Part shown: positions 1-7,876 of the stretch, one piece after another
Layout of the letters: every line of letters begins with the position of its first letter
Numbering within the stretch: position 1 is the stretch's first letter
Origin: Anaerolineae bacterium
GTDB lineage: Bacteria > Chloroflexota > Anaerolineae > DRVO01
DNA: 16,508 nucleotides
Assembly: GCA_012719195.1 (NCBI GenBank)
Contig: JAAYAV010000105.1
Coordinates: forward strand, 1-16,508
Reading direction: 5' to 3'
Notes under the pieces: model-generated
Database searches by the model: none
What the model saw: the letters and a program-made list of their open reading frames with translations, nothing else
What the model was told of the DNA's origin: nothing
Translations under genes and position numbers: made by a program

Positions 1-34
1 CATCGCGTACCGCTTCAGGGGAGGGTTCGCCGCC

Positions 35-1612
35 ATGGTCGCTCGCCAATTCGTCTTTCGTTGGCTGTCTTTGCTGTCCATGCTGCTGCTGGTCGCCGGC
101 CTCACCGCCTGCACCGGCCGTCTCGCGTCCGAGAGTGATTCGTCCGAGGTCGCCGACGCGGCCCAGGCTCTGAAGACGGCTTCAGAAGCGCAGGGGCTCG
201 AGGCTCACGAGGGGTACTTCAAGCTCTGGGACATCGAGCAGTGCCTTGAGTCAGTCAAGGTGCTAGGGGGCTGCGACTTCAACAACCCGACGGCGCCATA
301 CCTGTTTCCCGTGGTTCCCTACTGGCCCGAGGAGCACGTTGACTCCGGCCTTGCCGGTGCGTTCGGAGAGACGGAGCCTGGTTATGGCGCCACCCATCGC
401 CTCGATCCCAATGAGGCGATCGTCATCCTGGGCATTATGCCACCTGAGGCGGCCTACTTCGGGATGCAGAGCTACTTATTCACTCGCAAGGGTGAGTTCC
501 AGACCGACAATGTCACCTACGAGTATCACAGCGCTCTGGGCACCAGGGACCTGCTCTTCCATCAGATGCCGCTCAGTCCGGAGCGGTATGGATCATGGGA
601 TAGCCTGACCGACGCCACCAACAACGCTGTCATCGAGCGGCAGTCCGGCGGAGTTTGGGGGCAGTTCCGCTACCTGGTGGTAACGGCGAACCGGCAGATG
701 GAGACGCGGGTCCGGCAAATGCTGAGCGAGCTCTCCGTAGACGAGAAGGACATCTTCACCCAAGCCATGCCCTCCAGCGTCAACGTTGGGTTGGAGGAAG
801 AGGCCGACGACTTTCTCACGCTCATCCGCTACTCCATGCCTGCCGACGGCGGCAAGGCAGGCACGGCCTCGGACGCCTGGAGACACGACCCCTCGCTGGC
901 CGTCTTGCGCATACGCGCCACCGGTTCGGACCTACCGCTCGAGCGGTATCCGGCCTGGGGGGTGGACAGCCCCGAGACCCGGACGGCCGAGTCTGAAGCG
1001 TACCTGGAAGCCGACCTGGCCAGTCTGGTGCACGCTGTGGGCAAGGCCTGGGGCCAGCCCTGCCAGACCGAGGACTGCTCGGACCGCGCAGTCACCTTCG
1101 TGGACGCACAGGGCGAGCCGTTCAACCTACTCGGCCCCAAGTGCATCCTCATCGGCATGGACTGCCTCGGGGACACCCAGGACGCCACCTACAAGTTCAC
1201 CCTCGCGCCAGGGCTCGACGACGGCGAGGTCTACGCCATTGTGGGCACCCTCGGTACCGCGACCGGTAATGCCACCTACGTGAGCCTCGCCCTCAACAAC
1301 ACCCGTCTGCGGCTGGGCGCCAAGAATGTGAATCACGAGCAGCTGAGCGGAAGCGTCACGCCCGAGTTCTTCCCCGATGTGGAGAACGGCGACAAGCTCT
1401 ACGTCCACTACTTCACCCGGGACTGCACCGGTCTGGAGGACCTGACCCACGGGCACTGCACGACGGTCGAGGACACGCAACTCGTCATTCCGATCGGTGA
1501 CAGGGCGTCGTTTGTCGAGCGAGAGTACATCAAGCCGGGCACGCAGCGAGGCCCCGACTCGGCGCTCACCCTGGCGTCAGTGCTGCTGCCGCTGCAGCGG
1601 CCGGTGGAGTAA
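35..1612 (+). CDS. Putative exported lipoprotein of unknown function, cysteine-paired
   Basis: This encodes 525 residues. The ATG is preceded by a strong Shine-Dalgarno sequence, AGGGGAGGG at 17-25. The N-terminus has basic residues, a hydrophobic stretch (about 11-22) and a lipobox LTAC with Cys26, so the product is probably a membrane-anchored lipoprotein. Apart from the lipid cysteine there are exactly eight cysteines in four close pairs: C70/C80, C343/C348, C370/C377 and C464/C475. Such pairs suggest disulphides in an oxidising compartment. A central part (about 125-295) contains PPEAAYFGMQSYLFTR and alternating hydrophobic and polar segments; the C-terminal part looks beta-rich. I do not recognise the family and assign no function. 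It is the only gene at this end on the plus strand and converges on the minus-strand gene ending at 1805. I am sure of the reading frame and the signal, not of the role. Confidence 0.8.
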   Translation: MVARQFVFRWLSLLSMLLLVAGLTACTGRLASESDSSEVADAAQALKTASEAQGLEAHEGYFKLWDIEQCLESVKVLGGCDFNNPTAPYLFPVVPYWPEEHVDSGLAGAFGETEPGYGATHRLDPNEAIVILGIMPPEAAYFGMQSYLFTRKGEFQTDNVTYEYHSALGTRDLLFHQMPLSPERYGSWDSLTDATNNAVIERQSGGVWGQFRYLVVTANRQMETRVRQMLSELSVDEKDIFTQAMPSSVNVGLEEEADDFLTLIRYSMPADGGKAGTASDAWRHDPSLAVLRIRATGSDLPLERYPAWGVDSPETRTAESEAYLEADLASLVHAVGKAWGQPCQTEDCSDRAVTFVDAQGEPFNLLGPKCILIGMDCLGDTQDATYKFTLAPGLDDGEVYAIVGTLGTATGNATYVSLALNNTRLRLGAKNVNHEQLSGSVTPEFFPDVENGDKLYVHYFTRDCTGLEDLTHGHCTTVEDTQLVIPIGDRASFVEREYIKPGTQRGPDSALTLASVLLPLQRPVE

Positions 1613-1804
1613 CAGGGTAGTCGCCATCGCCGATCAGAGGCATTGCATACACATGTGCGGTGCCACTGTCATTGAGCCTGACCGGAGGACCGGCGAGCCG
1701 GAAGGTACCGCGGGCGGCGGCGATCGCCGCCGCCTGTGACGCCACGGCCGGTCGTCCGGTAGAGGGTCAGAGACCTTACATGAAGTGAGGCGGCGCTTGC
1801 CGCC
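1613..1804. other. Convergent intergenic region with two inverted repeats
   Basis: This spacer separates the 3' ends of two convergent lipoprotein genes. It has no convincing gene. It contains a perfect 22-bp palindrome and, at its right edge, a hairpin that runs into the stop codon of the minus-strand gene. Both are listed separately. Confidence 0.6.
1713..1734. repeat. Perfect 22-bp palindrome centred on GCGATCGC
   Basis: The two 11-bp arms meet without a spacer (centre between 1723 and 1724) and are built of GGC/GCC units around GCGATCGC. As DNA it is a symmetric protein-binding or methylation-type site. As RNA, the lack of a loop makes it a poorer hairpin than its neighbour at 1784-1809. 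Its role is unknown; it may be a recurring genomic palindrome. Confidence 0.6.
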
Positions 1805-1809
1805 TCACT
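1784..1809. terminator. Candidate bidirectional terminator hairpin
   Basis: An 11-bp perfect stem (1784-1794 with 1799-1809) closes a 4-nt loop GCTT. The stem covers the TGA stop of the minus-strand lipoprotein gene (1805-1807) and lies 171 bp after the stop of the plus-strand lipoprotein gene. No T-tract follows on either strand, so it is not a textbook intrinsic terminator. Its place between convergent genes still makes transcription termination or 3'-end protection the most likely role. Confidence 0.5.
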
Positions 1810-2308
1810 CGGAGCGCAACTCGGGGGCCGCCAGCGCCGGTAGTTGAAGGTCGGCGATGAACGCCCGTACCGGCCCCAGCAGCGCATCGCCGCCCTCGTA
1901 GGTCACGCCGGGATCTAGCAGCAGATCGCAGCTGCTACCGTCCCCGTACTCCAAGGTTAGCGACTCGGTACGCCCGCCGTCAGGCGCGTCGCGCGGCTCG
2001 ATGCGCCGTAGGCCGGCGCAGTTGGTCGCTGCCAGGCGCGTGAGCAGGTCCTGCCGGCGCGCCTGGTCGCTAGGCACCGTCCACTCTCCGGCGTTCACCC
2101 GCGTTTCCGCCACCTTTCCGGCGCGCTCAAACTCGACGCCCTTGGCGGTGATGTCGTAGCGAGCAGTCCACTGCACCTCGGGCAGAAGCGGGCCCGACTC
2201 CACCTGGTAGTGAACCGCCACCACCGACGGCGCGCCACCAGCCACCCCCGGCAGCGGCGCCGAGCAGCCGCAGAGCAAGACGGCCAAACCCACAAACGCC
2301 CTTCTCAT
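1805..2308 (-). CDS. Small putative lipoprotein of unknown function
   Basis: This encodes 167 residues from the ATG at 2308. I chose this start because it gives a classic lipoprotein leader: MRR, a hydrophobic core, then LLCGC with Cys15 as the likely lipidated residue. An ATG at 2338 (20 nt after the upstream stop) would add ten residues and is a fair alternative; neither has a strong Shine-Dalgarno sequence. The longer open frame reaching 2482 overlaps the upstream gene and has no signal sequence at its start. The mature part has a beta-rich pattern (about 25-55), a helical stretch around DQARRQDLLTRL, two further cysteines, and a YGDGSSCDLLLD segment followed by an amphipathic C-terminal helix. 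That layout loosely recalls small secreted emfourin-type inhibitor-like proteins, but the match is too weak to name it. It is probably cotranscribed with the membrane protein gene upstream. Confidence 0.65.
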   Translation of the reverse strand: MRRAFVGLAVLLCGCSAPLPGVAGGAPSVVAVHYQVESGPLLPEVQWTARYDITAKGVEFERAGKVAETRVNAGEWTVPSDQARRQDLLTRLAATNCAGLRRIEPRDAPDGGRTESLTLEYGDGSSCDLLLDPGVTYEGGDALLGPVRAFIADLQLPALAAPELRSE

Positions 2309-2357
2309 CAGACCATCACTCGTCCGCACAAGTAGCATCACCAAGCACCCGGAGCGG

Positions 2358-3992
2358 TCACGGCTGCGGCGGCGGACCGGCAGTGGCCGGTATTGGCGTC
2401 CCATCAGGAACCTGGTGCAGGTCCTCACAGGCGACGAGGTGGACGTCGCCCCAGACGTAGCCGCGCGACCGGAACGTCTCAATGGTGTCTATCCAGCGCT
2501 TCTCTCCACCATCAAGCAGGTAGATGTGCGGACTCTGAGCGCACTTGAGCAGGATCGGGTCGGGATGCTCGTAGACGATGTCCTGCACCGCCGGCGGCAG
2601 CTTCCCGAGCTCCCCCTGCTCGATGGCGAAGAGCCAGGGAGTGGCCAGCACGACCACCAGGGCCCAGGCGACGTAGACCACAGTCGCGCCGCTGAAGACA
2701 CGCCAGATGGCGCGCAACCACCTCTCCGCCGCCGTTCGCGCCTGGGCAACCAAGAGGCGCGCCAGCAGTCCCAGGTTGATCACGTTCCACCCGATGAATA
2801 CGAACCGGTTGGGCGTAAGGCGATCCAGGAAGGTGCGGTAGGCGATAGCGGAGAGAGCGTACAGGCCGACCACCAAGGCCAGGGCCGCGACGGCGATGAT
2901 CCCGCGCCGCAGCCAGCGCCCTAGCCGATCGGTGGACTCGCTCGGTCGCAGCGGCGTCGCCCCAACCAACAAGGCGATGACTCCGAACAGCATGACATTG
3001 TAGATGATGAGGACTTCACGGTTCTCGTACGGGGCGCGGAGGTTGAACGGGATGAAGGCCAGGTAGACGACCAGAACCAGCAGCGTAAGCGGCAGGAGGG
3101 CCCTCGGCACGATGGCCACCGTCTTGCCTAGGCCCTCACCGAATGTCTGCTCCGCTGGCGAAATGGTGGGGTTGTACACGACAGCGGTGGCCAGCACCGG
3201 GATCAGGCCGGCACCACCGGCCAGGAGGTGCAGCAGCACCGCCTTCGACAACTGGACGTCCAGAGCCTCGAACAGCAGCACAGTGATGCCGACGAAGACT
3301 CCGCCCGCCATGGCGCCCAGTCCGCCCAGGACGAACACCTCCAGCGACTTGGTCAGGAACGCGAACCGCTGGTGCGACCGGTCCTGGCAGGCCGTCAGGA
3401 AAGAGCCCACGCCCGCCCAGGAAAGCAGAGGAAGGTGAATCAGCATCAACGTCAGATACTGCTCCTGGAATGGTCGCGTACCGGCCCGTGGGTAGACCCA
3501 GAGCACGTACACCGACACCGCCAGAAGCACGACGGTGGGCAGCTGCGCCCTGAACCAGGAGCCCCGACCGACGGTATACAGATAGGTCAGGACTGCCACC
3601 GCGGAGATGGGCGCAGCCAGCAGGAGGAGCTGAGGCAGGAAGTCAGTCGCCGGTCCCAGCCGCGTTTGCTCCACCACGACCACGAAGCGCGACACGTCCG
3701 ACAGCAACCAGAACACGACGCCGTTCGCGAGTGCCAGCGGCAGGGCCCAACCCCAGGCGACAGCGAATCCCTTCGCCTGCGCGGCAGCGTGGCGGAGCCG
3801 GTGGAACCAAGCGGCGTAGAGCAGGTTCGCCGGTGCGGACGCGTAGCCGTCCTCGATGGCCCGCTGGAAGGCCTCCTCCTCACCGGCCTGCACGGCGGCA
3901 CGGTACGCCTGCTCCAGCCTCTCAGGGTCTTCGGCAAGAGTATGAACTATGGGGTGGTAGGACACGGCGTTCGCCTCCAGTGCGCGGGCCAT
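2358..3992 (-). CDS. Polytopic membrane protein with C-terminal extracytoplasmic YLLDGGEKRWI motif
   Basis: This encodes 544 residues from the ATG at 3992, which has a good Shine-Dalgarno sequence (AGGGAAGAG, six bases upstream). An in-frame TTG at 4043 would add 17 residues but lacks comparable support. The protein has a soluble N-terminus of about 65 residues, roughly eleven hydrophobic segments, and a C-terminal tail of about 90 residues. Its membrane organisation resembles the DUF4153/DUF4173 type of uncharacterised membrane proteins; I base this on general pattern only. The tail contains HIYLLDGGEKRWIDTIETF, a motif I recall from exported and cell-wall-associated proteins of Gram-positive and Chloroflexota bacteria, flanked by two cysteines (KCAQ, VACEDL) that could form a disulphide outside the cell. 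The gene is followed after 49 bp by the small lipoprotein gene, suggesting a two-gene unit. The function is unknown. Confidence 0.75.
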   Translation of the reverse strand: MARALEANAVSYHPIVHTLAEDPERLEQAYRAAVQAGEEEAFQRAIEDGYASAPANLLYAAWFHRLRHAAAQAKGFAVAWGWALPLALANGVVFWLLSDVSRFVVVVEQTRLGPATDFLPQLLLLAAPISAVAVLTYLYTVGRGSWFRAQLPTVVLLAVSVYVLWVYPRAGTRPFQEQYLTLMLIHLPLLSWAGVGSFLTACQDRSHQRFAFLTKSLEVFVLGGLGAMAGGVFVGITVLLFEALDVQLSKAVLLHLLAGGAGLIPVLATAVVYNPTISPAEQTFGEGLGKTVAIVPRALLPLTLLVLVVYLAFIPFNLRAPYENREVLIIYNVMLFGVIALLVGATPLRPSESTDRLGRWLRRGIIAVAALALVVGLYALSAIAYRTFLDRLTPNRFVFIGWNVINLGLLARLLVAQARTAAERWLRAIWRVFSGATVVYVAWALVVVLATPWLFAIEQGELGKLPPAVQDIVYEHPDPILLKCAQSPHIYLLDGGEKRWIDTIETFRSRGYVWGDVHLVACEDLHQVPDGTPIPATAGPPPQP

Positions 3993-4349
3993 CAGTGCCT
4001 CTTCCCTGGGAGCAGCCGCGTGATGGCCCTCACAGCAGCTCAAGTCACAGGACTAGGCCTCGTAATGAGCTATCCTGACACGGATTCGGTTCGACGAGTC
4101 CTCCAGACCGGCCTCTGTTGTACTAGTGCTCAGCACATGCCTGCCTGCCGACCGCATGTCCACGCTGGTCAATCGGCGGGACAATGCGGATCAGCAGTAC
4201 CGATCTAGCCCGGTAAGCTTGTGGCCGTTCACATGCCAACGATAGAATAGTTGATGAAAGCGCTGTGGATTGAGCGCCGGTTCGAGTGACTAGTGGCGAG
4301 GCGGCAGCACTCGCCGTTGAGTAGCTCCGTTCGCTTCACAGGAGGGCTG
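3993..4349. other. Divergent intergenic region (357 bp)
   Basis: This is the non-coding gap between the divergent membrane-protein gene (minus) and CPBP gene (plus). It holds a plausible plus-strand promoter (4219-4248) and a small leader hairpin (GGCGAG at 4295-4300 with CTCGCC at 4310-4315). No promoter could be defended for the minus-strand gene. No tRNA, small RNA or mobile-element signature was seen. Confidence 0.6.
4219..4248 (+). promoter_or_regulatory. Candidate sigma70-type promoter for the CPBP gene
   Basis: TTGTGG at 4219-4224 and TAGAAT at 4243-4248 are separated by 18 bp. The -10 box matches TATAAT in five of six positions, the -35 box only in its first half. Transcription would start near 4255, giving a leader of about 95 nt before the CPBP start codon. 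Confidence 0.45.
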
Positions 4350-5150
4350 ATGAGACGGAAGAGTGGTCCGCTCACGAAGTACCCCCTTGTCCTGTTCTTC
4401 TTGCTCACCTACCTGCTTAGCTGGTGGTCGGTTCCGGTTGTCGGTGGCTCGCTCTTCCCGTACGGACCAACTCTGGCTGCCTGCCTGATAGTCGCCATCG
4501 GCCAAGGGCGCGGAGGCCTACGCGAGTGGTGTACACGCCTGACCCATTGGCGGGCGGGATGGTGGTACCTGGTTGGCCCTCTGCTGATCGCGGCTTCCTT
4601 GCTCGCAGCGTTTGGTCTGTTCCGCCTGCTCTCGCTGTCAGCCATCCCGTTCCCCGGGCTTCCGCTTCCGGCCATCTGGCTGGAGTTGCTGCTACTTGGG
4701 GGACTCTGGGAGGAACCGGGGTTCACCGGCTATGCTCTCCCCGAACTCCAGGAGAGGTTCGCCCGGCAGAGAGGCGGCATTCTCATCGCCACACTGATCC
4801 TAGCCCTGCTTCGTGCCGTCTGGCATGTGCCTCTACTGGTACAAGGAACCCTGCCATGGTTCGACGTGTTCGGGTACATCATTGCCTTCCAGCTGATCAT
4901 CACCTGGCTGTACAACCGGAGTGGTGGCAGCGTGCCCGCGGTGATGCTCTTCCACTATTCGTCCAACCTTCTGGCAGGCGGCATGATGCTGCCGGCGTTC
5001 TCAGGGGCCGAGAAGCAGCTCTACTGGATGATCTTCGCTGCCTGCACCATCCTGATAGGGTCGGTGATCCTCGTCAGGCAAGGAACCTCGCTGGGCCGAA
5101 GACCTCAGCTACCGCATCAAGGCACTGCCCACGCCCCTGCGAGCGACTGA
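4350..5150 (+). CDS. CPBP family intramembrane glutamic endopeptidase
   Basis: This encodes 266 residues. The ATG at 4350 was chosen because AGGAGG lies at 4340-4345; an in-frame upstream GTG at 4293 has no such site. The protein is a multi-spanning membrane protein of the CPBP (Abi, Rce1-like) family, whose members cleave substrates within the membrane using glutamate and histidine residues. The family motifs appear in order: paired E121-E122 in WEEPGFTGYALP, H159 in LLRAVWHVPL, and H202 with N206 in FHYSSN. The first motif is usually EExxxR, but here the arginine position is Thr126. Bacterial members often act in prenyl-protein-like, bacteriocin-immunity or surface-protein processing, but the substrate cannot be read from sequence. 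It is a single-gene unit, converging on the mevalonate operon 66 bp downstream. Confidence 0.87.
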   Translation: MRRKSGPLTKYPLVLFFLLTYLLSWWSVPVVGGSLFPYGPTLAACLIVAIGQGRGGLREWCTRLTHWRAGWWYLVGPLLIAASLLAAFGLFRLLSLSAIPFPGLPLPAIWLELLLLGGLWEEPGFTGYALPELQERFARQRGGILIATLILALLRAVWHVPLLVQGTLPWFDVFGYIIAFQLIITWLYNRSGGSVPAVMLFHYSSNLLAGGMMLPAFSGAEKQLYWMIFAACTILIGSVILVRQGTSLGRRPQLPHQGTAHAPASD

Positions 5151-5216
5151 CCGTATTCGATCTCCTCACTTGCGCTGGAACCGGAGACGAGTGCCCGCAC
5201 AGCCCGGGGAGTTCCT

Positions 5217-5636
5217 CTACTGCGTCGCGGCCATGCCCGGCATAACCGGTCGGAACTTATAGCCGTAGACGATATGTCCGTCGGCGCCGTACTGGCGCCA
5301 CTGGCGGAACACCACCTCCACCGGTAGCCCAACGACCACCTCCTCCGGCTCAACATCGGTGATCTGCGCCGAGATGAGGGCTCCCTCCTCCAGGCGCACG
5401 AGCGCCACCACGTACGGTACCGACCGCTCGAAGGAGTCCGGCACCTTGTACATGACGGTGTACGAGTAGACTTCACCGCGGCCGCTGAGCTTGATGGTCT
5501 CCACGTCGTCGGAGCCGCAGCCCGGGCACACCGGCCGGATCGGCACCACTACCCGGCCGCAACCACGGCACTTGGCGCCGAGGAGCCGGTACCGCTGTGC
5601 CTGGAGCCGCCAGTCCCTGGGAAGTTGAAGCGCCAT
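5217..5636 (-). CDS. DUF35-type zinc-ribbon/OB-fold acyl-CoA-associated protein
   Basis: This encodes 139 residues. The N-terminal rubredoxin-like zinc ribbon is plain: C23-x2-C26 and C37-x2-C40 (CRGCG, CPGCG). An OB-fold follows from about residue 48, with GRGEVYSYTVMY and PYVVALVRLEEGALISAQI. In archaea this protein bridges acetoacetyl-CoA thiolase and HMG-CoA synthase in one complex, with a shared CoA-binding site that channels acetoacetyl-CoA. The gene order here (HMG-CoA synthase, thiolase, DUF35) is the archaeal one, so the same scaffold role is likely. The ATG lies one base after the thiolase stop (TAGCATG) and has GGAGGCGGAG just upstream, so translation is probably coupled. It is the last gene of the mevalonate operon. 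The role is inferred from family and context. Confidence 0.9.
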   Translation of the reverse strand: MALQLPRDWRLQAQRYRLLGAKCRGCGRVVVPIRPVCPGCGSDDVETIKLSGRGEVYSYTVMYKVPDSFERSVPYVVALVRLEEGALISAQITDVEPEEVVVGLPVEVVFRQWRQYGADGHIVYGYKFRPVMPGMAATQ

Positions 5637-5637
5637 G

Positions 5638-6813
5638 CTACTCCGCCTCCAGCACGTGCGTGACCACGGTGGCGCCGCTACCGCCGATGTTCTGGATCAG
5701 GCCGACTCTCGCTCCCTCCACCTGGCAATCGCCGGCGGCGCCCCGCAGCTGGAGCGCGGCCTCGACCGCCTGGTAGACACCGGTGGCACCCACGGGATGG
5801 CCGCGCGCCTTCAGGCCGCCCATGGTGCATATGGGCAGGCGCCCGCCTCGCACTACAACGCCCTCTTGCGCCAGGCGGAAACCCTCGCCGCGGGGCGCGT
5901 AGCCCGCCGCCTCCAGGGAGAGGATGGACATGATCGTGAAGGCGTCGTGGACCTCGAAGAAGTCCACGTCCTCGCGCGATCGGTTCGCCGCCGCCAGCGC
6001 CCGCTCCGTGGACGCCGCCACCGCCTCCAGGTAGAGGAGTTCGTTCCGGTCCTGGAGCGCCAGTGAGTCGGTCGCCACGGCGGAGCCGGCGATGCGCACG
6101 CCAGTGCGGCCCAGTCGTGCCGCCGTCTCGGCGTCGGCCAGGATAAGCGCGGCCGCCCCGTCAGCCATGGGCGCCGAATCCATGAGCGTCACCGGGTCGG
6201 CGATCGTGGGGGCTAGCAGGCACGCCTTCTGGCTCACCGCCTTGCGGAACATGGCGTTGGGGTTGCCGACGGCGTTGGCATGCGAGCTCATGGCAAAGGC
6301 AGCGAAGTCCTCACGCTCGGGACCGTACTCGTGCATGTAGCGCCGCATCAGCAGGGCGTTGATGGCGGGGAAGGAGAGCCCGATGGCCGCTTCTGACTCG
6401 GCGTCGGCCGCCATGGCCAGTCCCGCCGTTGCCAGGCCGTTGACGCTGTCCGTCATCTTCTCCGCCCCGAGCACCGCCACTAGCCGGTGCTCGCCGCTCT
6501 TCACCGCCAGGTAGCCCTGGCGCAAGGCGGCGGCCCCTGACGAGCAGGCCGATTCCACCGACGCCGCCTCGATACCCCGGAACCCGGCCCAGTCGGCAAT
6601 GAGCGCGCCCAAGTGCTGCTGTTCGCTGAGAGTGGAGCCGAGCATGTTGCCCAGCATGAGCGCTCCGGGCGCTTCACCGCCGCCATCGGCCACCGCCGCT
6701 CGCAACGCCGCCACGGCCAGGTCGCGCAGCGACTTGTCCCAGTGCTCTCCCACGGGCACCTGGCCCACTCCGACCACGTACACCGTCCGGCAGTCCTGTC
6801 TACTGGTCACCAT
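5638..6813 (-). CDS. Acetyl-CoA C-acetyltransferase (archaeal/SCP-x type thiolase)
   Basis: This encodes 391 residues, the usual thiolase length. It should condense two acetyl-CoA to acetoacetyl-CoA, the first step of the mevalonate pathway. The nucleophilic cysteine is C90 in ESACSSG; H289 lies in FFEVHDAF and H339 in GGLKARGHPVGATG. The second catalytic cysteine of classical bacterial thiolases (CxG near the C-terminus) is absent: the segment reads QNIGGSGATVV, as in archaeal and SCP-x-like thiolases that work with HMG-CoA synthase and DUF35. The ATG at 6813 follows the HMG-CoA synthase stop by nine bases, with a GAGGCGG Shine-Dalgarno sequence overlapping that stop. Thiolysis alone is unfavourable for synthesis, so channelling to the synthase makes sense here. 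A role in another acyl-CoA pathway is possible but much less likely given the neighbours. Confidence 0.92.
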   Translation of the reverse strand: MVTSRQDCRTVYVVGVGQVPVGEHWDKSLRDLAVAALRAAVADGGGEAPGALMLGNMLGSTLSEQQHLGALIADWAGFRGIEAASVESACSSGAAALRQGYLAVKSGEHRLVAVLGAEKMTDSVNGLATAGLAMAADAESEAAIGLSFPAINALLMRRYMHEYGPEREDFAAFAMSSHANAVGNPNAMFRKAVSQKACLLAPTIADPVTLMDSAPMADGAAALILADAETAARLGRTGVRIAGSAVATDSLALQDRNELLYLEAVAASTERALAAANRSREDVDFFEVHDAFTIMSILSLEAAGYAPRGEGFRLAQEGVVVRGGRLPICTMGGLKARGHPVGATGVYQAVEAALQLRGAAGDCQVEGARVGLIQNIGGSGATVVTHVLEAE

Positions 6814-6822
6814 GAAACCGCC

Positions 6823-7875
6823 TCAGACCGCCAGCTTGCCGCGGTAGCGGGCATAGAGCGCATAGTCAATGGGCCTCCGCCTCTTCACGTAGTCCATGGT
6901 CTTGGGCGCCAATCCCTGCCGGGCGCTGACCTTGTCGGTCACCACGAGGGAGAACGCATCGCTGCCGGCGCCGGAGCCGAAGGACACCAAGAGGATCCGG
7001 TCGCCCGGCCCTGCCTGATCGAGCACCGCCGTCAATCCGATCAGGGACGACCCGGCGTAGGCGTTGCCAATCTGTCCTACGAGCAGGCCTATCTCCCATT
7101 GCTCGGGCCGGAAGCCGAGGTCGGCTGCAGCCTTGGCGGGGAACTTAGCGTTGGGCTGATGGAGGATCACCGCGGCGTAGTCCTCGGGACCGTGCCCGAG
7201 GTCAGCCAGTAGCGCCTCCGCCGCCGGCAACACGTGGCCGAAGTAGCCCGGTTCGCCGGTGAAGCGCCCGCCGTGACGAGGGTACTTCTGGCCCGCCCGC
7301 CGGAAGAAGTCCGGCGTGTCGGTGACGTACGAGCGCGAACCCTCCACCACCGCAAGAGCTCCCTCCGCGGGCCCCACGATGAGCGCAGCGGCGCCGGCAC
7401 CGGCAGTGTACTCAAGCTCATCGCTCGGACGGCCCTGGGCTGTGTCGGAACCGATGGCGAGGGCGTACGGCACCATGCCCGCGCCAACCAGGCCGAGGGC
7501 AGCCTGCAGTGCCTCAGTCCCCGCCTTGCAGGCGAACTCAAATGAGGCCGCCAGCACGCTGGGACCGGCTCCGATTGCCTCCGCCACCATGGTACTGCTC
7601 GGCTTCACCGCGTAGGGATGAGACTCGCTCCCCACATACACCGCCCCCAATTCGGCGGGGTCAACCTGGGCCCGCGATACCGCGTTGAGCGCTGCCTCCA
7701 CCGCCATGGTAACGGCGTCCTCATCCGGGCCCGGCACCGACTTCTCGCGCACGGGCAGATGATCCCTGCCCCCCTGCCACACGGCGGCGACCTCTGAGGC
7801 CGCCAGCCGGTAGCGGGGCACGTAGGCGCCGTACCCAACCAGCCCCACCGGCGCTACTGTCTTCATCGTCGACAT
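6823..7875 (-). CDS. Hydroxymethylglutaryl-CoA synthase (archaeal type)
   Basis: This encodes 350 residues from the ATG at 7875. The open frame extends to 8085, but that extension lies inside the reductase gene and is proline/arginine/tryptophan-rich, so it is not coding. An ATG at 7866 is a second option. The enzyme joins acetyl-CoA to acetoacetyl-CoA to give HMG-CoA. The catalytic triad of the family is visible: E84 in VGSESHPYAVKP, C116 in FEFACKAGT and H239 in HQPNAKFP, together with YTAGAGAAA and a GNAYAGSSLIGL segment near the C-terminus. The length and FACKAGT motif are those of archaeal synthases rather than the PksG or eukaryotic type. The start codon follows the reductase stop by one base (TAGCATG), indicating coupled translation. 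A C-terminal basic stretch (DYVKRRRPIDY) is also seen in the archaeal family. Confidence 0.94.
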   Translation of the reverse strand: MSTMKTVAPVGLVGYGAYVPRYRLAASEVAAVWQGGRDHLPVREKSVPGPDEDAVTMAVEAALNAVSRAQVDPAELGAVYVGSESHPYAVKPSSTMVAEAIGAGPSVLAASFEFACKAGTEALQAALGLVGAGMVPYALAIGSDTAQGRPSDELEYTAGAGAAALIVGPAEGALAVVEGSRSYVTDTPDFFRRAGQKYPRHGGRFTGEPGYFGHVLPAAEALLADLGHGPEDYAAVILHQPNAKFPAKAAADLGFRPEQWEIGLLVGQIGNAYAGSSLIGLTAVLDQAGPGDRILLVSFGSGAGSDAFSLVVTDKVSARQGLAPKTMDYVKRRRPIDYALYARYRGKLAV

Positions 7876-7876
7876 G

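Noticed and set aside
4041..4140. Possible promoter for the minus-strand membrane-protein gene
   Set aside because: Only partial -10-like hexamers (such as GATAGC) without a matching -35 box could be found.
3228..4208. 326-codon plus-strand open frame opposite the membrane-protein gene
   Set aside because: It is rich in Q, R, H and P and lacks a hydrophobic core or motif. The opposite strand encodes a clear multi-pass membrane protein, so it is a GC-driven antisense shadow.
5151..5216. Possible terminator between the CPBP gene and the end of the mevalonate operon
   Set aside because: No convincing inverted repeat or T-tract is visible in this 66-bp convergent gap.
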